Shown one piece after another: positions 1 through 4,422 of a DNA stretch of 5,848 nucleotides. Under the pieces are notes generated by a model that was not told the origin of the DNA, searched no databases, and was given only the letters and a program-made list of their open reading frames with translations. Each line of letters begins with the position of its first letter. The first letter of the stretch is position 1. A program made the translations under genes and the position numbers. The stretch is from assembly GCA_937942205.1 (NCBI GenBank), contig CALDFO010000262.1, forward strand, positions 1 to 5,848, read 5' to 3'. This stretch comes from an uncultured Alphaproteobacteria bacterium. GTDB taxonomy: Bacteria > Pseudomonadota > Alphaproteobacteria > Micropepsales > Micropepsaceae.

Positions 1-318
1 CAGCAGATTCATCTTCAGTGAGGTCGCCACGATGCGCATGTCGGGCACCCCGTCGCTGTCCAGGCTGCGGGTGATGGGCAGCGACAGGCCGGCGGCGATC
101 ATGCTCATGCAGAAAGGCACGATCACCATGACAAAGGAGAACAGGCCGATCTGGTCCGCGACCATGTCGCGGACGAAGACCAGCGAGATCAGGAAATGCG
201 CGCCGGAGGTGGCCACCGGGCCGGAGGCGGACAGGACATAGCGCCCTACCGTGGCCAGCAGGCGGTCCAGGCGTCCGGCGGGCGCCACGGCAATGCTGCT
301 GTCCATGGGCAGGGACAT
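1..318 (-). CDS. Polysaccharide flippase (Wzx/MATE-like) N-terminal part, cut by window edge
   Basis: This is the first 106 codons of a gene that continues past the left edge. The ATG at 318 is chosen because an AAGGA Shine-Dalgarno lies 6 nt upstream; a second ATG four codons in is possible but less well placed. The peptide has a short polar N-terminus (about residues 1-26), then two hydrophobic stretches at about 28-49 and 57-80, split by a charged loop (RDMVADQIG). A loop of this kind between the first two helices, ending just before a Gly-Leu-Phe, is typical of the polysaccharide biosynthesis/oligosaccharide flippase family in the MOP superfamily. Such proteins move lipid-linked oligosaccharides from the inner to the outer face of the cytoplasmic membrane. 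The neighbours (priming sugar transferase and WecG-type glycosyltransferase, same strand, 10-nt gap) fit that role well. Only about a quarter of a normal flippase is visible, so the family call rests partly on context; another multi-pass membrane protein of the locus is possible. Confidence 0.7.
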   Translation of the reverse strand, partial: MSLPMDSSIAVAPAGRLDRLLATVGRYVLSASGPVATSGAHFLISLVFVRDMVADQIGLFSFVMVIVPFCMSMIAAGLSLPITRSLDSDGVPDMRIVATSLKMNLL

Positions 319-324
319 GGGTGA

Positions 325-329
325 TCCTT
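325..329 (-). promoter_or_regulatory. Ribosome binding site overlapping a stop codon
   Basis: On the minus strand the stop codon TGA of the glycosyltransferase gene (331-329) runs directly into AAGGA, giving TGAAGGATC, six nt before the ATG at 318. The terminating ribosome therefore sits on the Shine-Dalgarno of the flippase gene, an arrangement expected for translational coupling. It also fixes 318 as the flippase start. Confidence 0.7.
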
Positions 330-1201
330 CAAGCGGCGCGGAACGCTCCGCCGGCCGGGCGCGCCTCGGGGCGGCCTGCATTGGTACGGGTCAAAAGTAA
401 AAAAATCGCCAGTGGGTTGGTCACGGCATAGCGCCAGAACAGCCTTTTGGGCTCGCGGACTAGGCGGAACAGCCATTCCAGCCCGGCGGCCTGCATCCAG
501 TGCGGGGCCCGTTTGTAGGCGCCGGTGACGAAGTTGAAGCAGCCGCCGCAGGTCACCAGCCAGCCGGCGCGCAGGCGCGTCTTGTTGCGGACGGCGAATT
601 CATATTCCAGCGGCACCGACAGACCGACCCAGATCACGTCCGGCAGGGTCAGGTTGATCTCGTCGCACAACTCGTCTTCCTCGTCCCGGCCGAAATAGCC
701 GTGGCGGCGGCCCACGATCTGCAGGCCGGGATAGGTTTCGCGCAGCACGCGGGCGGTTTCGGCATTGGCCTCCTCGGTGGCGCCCAGCAGGAAAAAGCGC
801 AAGCCATGCTGCGCGGCGATCCTTGCCGCGTCATGGATGAAGTCGGTGGTGGCGCTGCGTTCGGGGATCGGGGTACGGGTGAGAAGGCGCGCGGCGAAGA
901 CGGCGGCCTGGCCGTCGGCATGGATGATGTCGGCCTGCTCGAAGGTGAAGCGGAAGGCTTCGTCCTGCGCCGCCAGGGCGATGGCATGGCCGTTGGAGGC
1001 GAAGACCAGCTTGGGCCTGGCGGCGGGATTGTCGCGCGCGTCCAGGCAGTCCAGCAGCATCTGCTGGGCCAGGCCGTCGCGGCTGACGCAGGCGGTCCGA
1101 AGGCCGCCCACCGTCACTTCGCCCCAGGAATCATTGGCGGCGGACAGCACGGGCGCGGCAGGCGCCTGATGGGTGTGGGGCAGGGCGACGGCGGCGTGCA
1201 T
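329..1201 (-). CDS. WecG/TagA/CpsF family glycosyltransferase
   Basis: A 290-residue protein of the GT26 family, whose members add the second sugar (for example ManNAcA or ManNAc) from a nucleotide donor onto a polyprenyl-diphosphate-linked sugar at the cytoplasmic side of the inner membrane. Family signatures appear in order: N70 in FASNGH; ADG at 95-97, whose Asp matches the proposed catalytic base of TagA; TTD at 118-120; FFLLG at 136-140; RRHGYF at 166-171; PDVIWVGL at 187-194; and a C-terminal block with KRAPHWM (230-236), GLEWLFRL (240-247) and EPKRLFWRY (250-258). The basic C-terminal block is the membrane-attaching appendage in TagA-like enzymes. The region after VGL reads SVPLEYEF, where most relatives have G-x-P-x-Q-E; this is noted as unusual. 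I chose the ATG at 1201, which overlaps the upstream stop by one base (TGATG); a TTG one codon earlier is less likely. The sugar specificity cannot be read from the sequence. Confidence 0.93.
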   Translation of the reverse strand: MHAAVALPHTHQAPAAPVLSAANDSWGEVTVGGLRTACVSRDGLAQQMLLDCLDARDNPAARPKLVFASNGHAIALAAQDEAFRFTFEQADIIHADGQAAVFAARLLTRTPIPERSATTDFIHDAARIAAQHGLRFFLLGATEEANAETARVLRETYPGLQIVGRRHGYFGRDEEDELCDEINLTLPDVIWVGLSVPLEYEFAVRNKTRLRAGWLVTCGGCFNFVTGAYKRAPHWMQAAGLEWLFRLVREPKRLFWRYAVTNPLAIFLLLTRTNAGRPEARPAGGAFRAA

Positions 1202-1890
1202 CAAAGGGCGTTCCGCATGTTGAGGACCGCCAGCGGCGTGCGGGCCAGGATTTTCAGGTCCAGCGCCAGGCTGTGGTTGGCGACATACCAGGCGTCCAGG
1301 TCGATGCGGGCCTGCATGATGTCCAGGGTGGGGGTGGCGCCGCGCGCGCCGTTCACCTGCGCCCAGCCGGTGATGCCCGGCTTGACCTGGAAGCGGGTGG
1401 CATAGTTGGCGATGGCCGCGCCGTACTGTTCGTCATGCGCCACGGCATGGGGACGCGGGCCGACCAGCGCCATGTCGCCGGACAGGACGTTGAAAAGCTG
1501 GGGCAGCTCGTCGATGGACAGCTTGCGGATCAGGCGGCCCACGCGGGTGATGCGGGCGTCGCCCTGGCGGGCCTGCACGACCTCGGCGCCGTCTTCCAGC
1601 ACCCGCATGGAGCGGAATTTGAAGATGCCGAAGGTTTTGCCGTTCAGCCCGGTGCGGCGCTGACAGAAAATCACCGGGCCCCGGCTCTCGGCCATGATGG
1701 CCAGGGTCACCAGCGCCAGCAGCGGGCACAGCAGCACGATCAGGGCCAGGGCGGCGGCGATATCCAGCGCCCGCTTGGCGTCGAAGGCTTCGGCCGCCTC
1801 GGCGGCGGTCTCCGGCGTGGTCAGGCAAAGGCCGTCAAAGGCGGGAAAAACCGCCTGCATCACGATTTGGGAGCTGTCCTGGGTACCCAC
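1201..1890 (-). CDS. Polyprenyl-phosphate sugar-1-phosphate transferase (bacterial sugar transferase)
   Basis: A monotopic phosphoglycosyl transferase that moves a sugar-1-phosphate from a nucleotide sugar to undecaprenyl phosphate, the priming step of exopolysaccharide or O-unit assembly. Numbered from the GTG at 1890 (229 residues): DAKRALD at 37-43 leads into one hydrophobic re-entrant helix (about 44-66) with Cys55-Pro56 where relatives usually have Ser-Pro. Then come FCQRRTG (75-81), KFRSM (91-95), DARITRVGR (111-119), the catalytic Asp127-Glu128 in SIDELPQLFNVLSGDM, LVGPRPHAVAH (142-152) and KPGITGWAQVNG (170-181). The HAVAH run resembles WcaJ/GumD/ExoY-type enzymes, suggesting glucose or galactose, but this is inference. 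It is a short form without the N-terminal multi-helix and CoA-binding-like domains of WcaJ. The frame is open up to a GTG at 1977, but that extension is rich in codons rare here (CCA, GGA, CAA, CGA, AGG, ACA) and lacks a Shine-Dalgarno. GTG 1890 has AAGG 9 nt upstream; ATG 1860 is an alternative. Confidence 0.93.
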   Translation of the reverse strand: MGTQDSSQIVMQAVFPAFDGLCLTTPETAAEAAEAFDAKRALDIAAALALIVLLCPLLALVTLAIMAESRGPVIFCQRRTGLNGKTFGIFKFRSMRVLEDGAEVVQARQGDARITRVGRLIRKLSIDELPQLFNVLSGDMALVGPRPHAVAHDEQYGAAIANYATRFQVKPGITGWAQVNGARGATPTLDIMQARIDLDAWYVANHSLALDLKILARTPLAVLNMRNAL

Positions 1891-2078
1891 TGTGTCCAGC
1901 CTTGCGACTTGGCTTCGGACGGGGTGTTGCAGGAGCCGGGCCAGCAAAAAGCGGCGGATTCCGCGCCGTTCTGGCACGGAACCGGGCCGGAATGGCCCGT
2001 TATGGGCTTGTCACGGCCCGGCCTGCCCGGATCGGTCCCGATTTGGGGCCGAAAGTAAAACCGTTTTATATCAGATAC
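1891..2078 (-). promoter_or_regulatory. Leader region between dedA-like gene and sugar transferase gene
   Basis: This 188-nt stretch separates the DedA stop from the preferred sugar transferase start. Its DedA-proximal part (2055-2082) is AT-rich, containing TATAAA on the minus strand (2070-2065), a TATCAGATA palindrome (2069-2077) and TAAAA-CCG-TTTTA (2057-2069). The remainder is GC-rich with inverted repeats: CGGGCC/GGCCCG around GGAAT (1983-1999), and CGGCCC/GGGCCG (2014-2019 and 2046-2051) enclosing ATCGG/CCGAT. No stem followed by a T run is present, so it is not a canonical intrinsic terminator in either direction. No -35 element matching the TATAAA at a usual spacing was found. It could hold a promoter for the polysaccharide operon, a structured 5' leader, or simply link the genes of one transcript. 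Confidence 0.4.
1900..1903 (-). promoter_or_regulatory. Possible ribosome binding site deciding the sugar transferase start
   Basis: AAGG on the minus strand, nine nt upstream of the GTG at 1890. The competing starts lack a comparable site at normal spacing: the GTG at 1977 is preceded by CGGTTCC, and for the ATG at 1860 the nearest AGGA is 16 nt away. Confidence 0.4.
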
Positions 2079-2621
2079 TTATGGAACGATCCGGCGCAGG
2101 ATCTCGGCGCCCGGGGCCAGCAGGACATACGCCCAGAGCCCGGCGGCGACGGTATTGATCAGAGTGAAGCGCCAGAAGGACATCTCGGACATGCCCGACA
2201 CCAGGGGCACCACGCCACGCAGCGGCCCCATGAAGCGGCCGATGATGATCCCCCAGGTGCCCCAGCGGCGGAACAGTTGCAGGGTTTTTTCGATATGGGC
2301 TTCGAACTGCCGGAACAGCCGGAAATGCACGATCTTGTGATGGTAATGGAAGCCCAGCCACCAGGAGATCCAGTCGCCCACCATCGACCCCATCAGGGTG
2401 CCCGCCCAGCCGGGCAGCAGGGCCAGGTGGCTGACCCCGATCACCCCGCCCAGGGCGATCAGCAGGATCGTGCCCGGCACGATGATGGACAGGCCGATGA
2501 AGGACTCCGAAAAGGCGATCACAAAGGCCAGGGGAAATATCCAGTAGGGATGGGCCCGCGCCGTATCGACGACCCAGATTCGCGCATCGTGGATCAACCA
2601 TTGAACGAAATCGGGAAACAC
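2079..2621 (-). CDS. DedA family (SNARE-associated/VTT domain) membrane protein
   Basis: A 180-residue multi-pass inner-membrane protein of the DedA family; some members have been shown to return undecaprenyl phosphate or other phospholipids across the membrane. Numbered from the GTG at 2621: the first hydrophobic block has FSESF with Glu39 and IVPGT with Pro49-Gly50, followed by MVGDWISWWLG with Asp83 in the position of the conserved acidic residue. Then come GRFMGPLRGVVPLVSG (128-143), carrying the two conserved arginines Arg129 and Arg135, and a final hydrophobic helix ending LLAPGAE. The start is chosen on an AGGA nine nt upstream and on the family's usual opening Met-Phe-x-x-h-h-x-W. The frame stays open upstream to 2825, and an ATG at 2669 would add 16 residues, but that stretch uses rare codons (CCA, CAA, GCA, GGA). 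It is the first gene on the minus strand, followed after a leader by polyprenyl-phosphate-using enzymes, which fits a lipid-carrier recycling role. The substrate is inferred, not shown. Confidence 0.9.
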   Translation of the reverse strand: MFPDFVQWLIHDARIWVVDTARAHPYWIFPLAFVIAFSESFIGLSIIVPGTILLIALGGVIGVSHLALLPGWAGTLMGSMVGDWISWWLGFHYHHKIVHFRLFRQFEAHIEKTLQLFRRWGTWGIIIGRFMGPLRGVVPLVSGMSEMSFWRFTLINTVAAGLWAYVLLAPGAEILRRIVP

Positions 2622-2630
2622 GTGCGCCTG

Positions 2631-2634
2631 TCCT
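2631..2634 (-). promoter_or_regulatory. Ribosome binding site for the dedA-like gene
   Basis: AGGA on the minus strand, nine nt before the GTG at 2621. It favours that codon over the upstream ATG at 2669, whose best candidate (GGGAG) lies 13 nt away. Confidence 0.45.
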
Positions 2635-2893
2635 GCTTGCCGGGCCGCGCCCGCTGGGGAGGGCGACATAGCGTGATTGCCGCTCCCGCACCAGAGCGCC
2701 ACCCCGGCTCCGGTCCGAACGACGCCCCGGCCGGGCGATGCCGGGCCAGGACAGTTTTGACAAATTCCCGCCGCGACGCAGCGGCTATATAAGCGGCCAA
2801 GCGTTGCAGCTATACATTCATGCACCGTTCATCTGGGCGGTGCCTTATTCAGTTCCAACCAGCTTTGCCCGCCATTTCGGCGCTTTTGTGACA

Positions 2894-2903
2894 CGGATAT
2901 CCG
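2894..2903. repeat. Perfect 10-bp palindrome next to the mdtA-like start codon
   Basis: CGGATATCCG is its own reverse complement and ends one base before the ATG at 2905. It contains the only Shine-Dalgarno-like bases for that start (ACGGA, seven nt upstream). An overlapping 8-bp palindrome, ATCCGGAT (2899-2906), extends into the start codon. A protein bound here, or mRNA pairing within it, would affect translation or transcription of the efflux operon, but it may be chance. Confidence 0.4.
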
Positions 2904-2904
2904 G

Positions 2905-4422
2905 ATGAATATTGATCGTGCCCCCGGCGACTTCGAGCATCGCGAGCCGGCGCCCGATGCTGGGCGACCCACTGGGCAGCCCATTGGACGGATGGCGCGC
3001 GCCTGGACGGGCGTCAAGCGCTGGAGCGCGGCCAATCCCCGCCTGTCGCGGGTGGTGTGGTTCGCGGTGGGCCTGGGCCTGCTGGCGCTGCTGATCTGGG
3101 CGATCTATCCCTCCAGCACCGGCCAGCGCCGCGGCCTGATGAACCAGGGCGCCCAGCCGGTGGGCGTCGCCACCGTCCAGAAAGGCGACGTCAATATCGT
3201 CCTCAACGCCCTGGGCACGGTGACGCCGCTGGCCACCGCCACGGTGCGGCCGCAGGTGGGCGGCATGTTAATCAAACTTAATTTCACCGAAGGCCAGATG
3301 GTCAAGGCGGGCGACGTGCTGGCCCAGATCGATCCGCGCCCCTATCAGGCGGCGCTCGACCAGGCGCGCGGCCAGCTCGCCCGCGACACCGCCACCCTGG
3401 CCAATGCGCAACTGGACCTGAAGCGCTACCGGGATCTGCAGGCGCAGAACGCCATTGCCGCGCAGCAGGTCTCCACCCAGGAAGCCACCGTCAAATCCAG
3501 CCAAGGCGTCATCGTCTCCGACCAGGCGGCGGTGGAAACCGCCCGCATCAATCTGGGCTATACCAGCGTCGTGTCGCCGGTGGACGGCCGCGTCGGCCTG
3601 CGCCAGGTGGATATCGGCAATATCGTCTCGGCGGGCCAGGCGACCGGCATCGTGGTGGTGACGCAGCTTCAGCCCATGTCGGTGCTGTTCACCATTCCCG
3701 AGGACAATGTCCGCGCCGTCACCGCGCGCGTGCAGGCCGGGGCGGTGCTGCCGGTGGATGTGTATGACCGCAGCCAGACCACCAAGATCACCAGCGGTAC
3801 GCTGGCGACGGTGGACAATGTGGTGGACCCCGCCACCGGCTCGGTGAAGCTGCGGGCGATGTTCGAGAATACCGATCTCAAGCTGTTCCCGGCCCAGTTC
3901 GTCAATGTGCGCCTGCTGGTCAATACCCTGCACGACCAGACCACCGTGCCGGTGCCCGCCGTGCAGCGCGGCGCCGACGGCACCTATGTCTTCGTGGTGC
4001 GCCCGGACAAGACCGTGGTCCAGCGCACGGTGCAGGTCGGCATCCAGGACGGCGACAAGATGCAGGTTCTGTCCGGCCTGGCGCCGGGCGACACGGTGGT
4101 GGTGGACGGCGCCGACCGCCTGCGCGACGGCGCCGATGTGGAAATTCCCGCCAATCCCGACGCCAAGATCGCCGCGCCGTCGGGCGGCGGCCAGGAGGAG
4201 GCGGTGCGCGCCGCGCGCCGCGCCCAGCTGGAAGAGGCGCTGAACACCTCGTGCAAGAGTGACGTCGCCAAGCTCTGCGCCGGGGCCACCGGCCGCGAGA
4301 TGCGGATGTGCCTGTTCCGTGGCCGCGACCAGCTCAGCGCCGATTGCGGCCGCGCCCTGTCGCAGATGCGCCAGGCGGGCGGCGGCCGCCGTGGCCCCGG
4401 CGGCGGCGGGCCGGGCCGGTGA
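2905..4422 (+). CDS. mdtA: RND efflux periplasmic adaptor (MdtA-like) with C-terminal Cys-rich extension
   Basis: A membrane-fusion (HlyD/AcrA-type) protein that links an RND pump in the inner membrane to an outer-membrane channel. Of 505 residues, about 1-48 are a polar, Arg-rich cytoplasmic tail and about 50-67 are a single hydrophobic anchor without a lipobox. The lipoyl half-motif is at 116-143 (RPQVGGML to VLAQIDP), a coiled-coil hairpin spans about 145-215 ([12 protein letters not shown]...[11 protein letters not shown]), and the second lipoyl half reads [18 protein letters not shown] (222-239). Beta-barrel and membrane-proximal domains follow ([61 protein letters not shown]) to about 414. 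This order and wording match E. coli MdtA closely, but that protein is about 415 residues. The extra C-terminus (about 425-505) holds Cys450, Cys458, Cys469 and Cys481 in a GLG1-like cysteine-rich repeat pattern, then a Gly/Arg-rich tail. The start has a weak Shine-Dalgarno (ACGGA); Met30 is an alternative. The stop overlaps the pump gene by 4 nt. Drug substrates are unknown. Confidence 0.93.
   Translation: MNIDRAPGDFEHREPAPDAGRPTGQPIGRMARAWTGVKRWSAANPRLSRVVWFAVGLGLLALLIWAIYPSSTGQRRGLMNQGAQPVGVATVQKGDVNIVLNALGTVTPLATATVRPQVGGMLIKLNFTEGQMVKAGDVLAQIDPRPYQAALDQARGQLARDTATLANAQLDLKRYRDLQAQNAIAAQQVSTQEATVKSSQGVIVSDQAAVETARINLGYTSVVSPVDGRVGLRQVDIGNIVSAGQATGIVVVTQLQPMSVLFTIPEDNVRAVTARVQAGAVLPVDVYDRSQTTKITSGTLATVDNVVDPATGSVKLRAMFENTDLKLFPAQFVNVRLLVNTLHDQTTVPVPAVQRGADGTYVFVVRPDKTVVQRTVQVGIQDGDKMQVLSGLAPGDTVVVDGADRLRDGADVEIPANPDAKIAAPSGGGQEEAVRAARRAQLEEALNTSCKSDVAKLCAGATGREMRMCLFRGRDQLSADCGRALSQMRQAGGGRRGPGGGGPGR

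Larger units (their letters stand above)
2622..2904. promoter_or_regulatory. Divergent intergenic region between dedA-like and mdtA-like genes
   Basis: The genes on both sides read outward, so this 283-bp stretch must hold, or be downstream of, the signals for both transcription units. Visible elements are: TTGACA on the plus strand (2757-2762) inside the odd palindrome TTTGACAAA (2756-2764); an AT block TATATA (2786-2791) flanked by identical AGCGGC hexamers (2780-2785 and 2792-2797); an inverted repeat GCCGC/GCGGC (2770-2774, 2781-2785); TATACA at 2811-2816; and a CGGATATCCG palindrome (2894-2903). The plus-strand TTGACA and TATATA are 23 nt apart, too far for a standard sigma-70 pair. No better pair was found by eye on either strand. 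The region is a plausible site for a regulator of the efflux operon, but none is encoded within the window. Confidence 0.4.

Noticed and set aside
500..1405. Long plus-strand open frame (301 codons) opposite the glycosyltransferase
   Set aside because: It is antisense to a clear GT26 gene with all motifs. Its product is Gly/Gln/Val-rich with no recognisable domain, as expected for a mirror frame in GC-rich DNA.
1971..1986. Sigma-54 type site (TGGCACG) on the plus strand
   Set aside because: TGGCACG is present, but the -12 half (TTGC) is absent at the required spacing, and no plus-strand gene follows nearby.
1983..2051. Intrinsic terminator after the DedA gene
   Set aside because: GC-rich inverted repeats are present, but neither strand has a T run after a stem, so termination is not supported.
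2757..2791. Sigma-70 promoter from TTGACA and TATATA on the plus strand
   Set aside because: The gap is 23 nt, well outside the usual 16-19, and no -10-like hexamer lies at the right distance. Kept only as part of the intergenic description.
1902..2792. Plus-strand open frame of 296 codons opposite the DedA gene
   Set aside because: It runs antisense to a DedA protein with clear motifs, has a His/Asp/Gln/Pro-rich composition, and has no family resemblance.
2622..2825. Longer DedA protein starting at the GTG at 2825
   Set aside because: The extra 68 residues are Cys-, Arg- and Pro-rich, with codons unlike the rest of the gene and no similarity to the family N-terminus.
3268..3933. Minus-strand open frame of 221 codons inside the adaptor gene
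   Set aside because: The His/Asp/Gly-rich product is the typical shadow of a GC-rich gene; the plus-strand adaptor is unmistakable.
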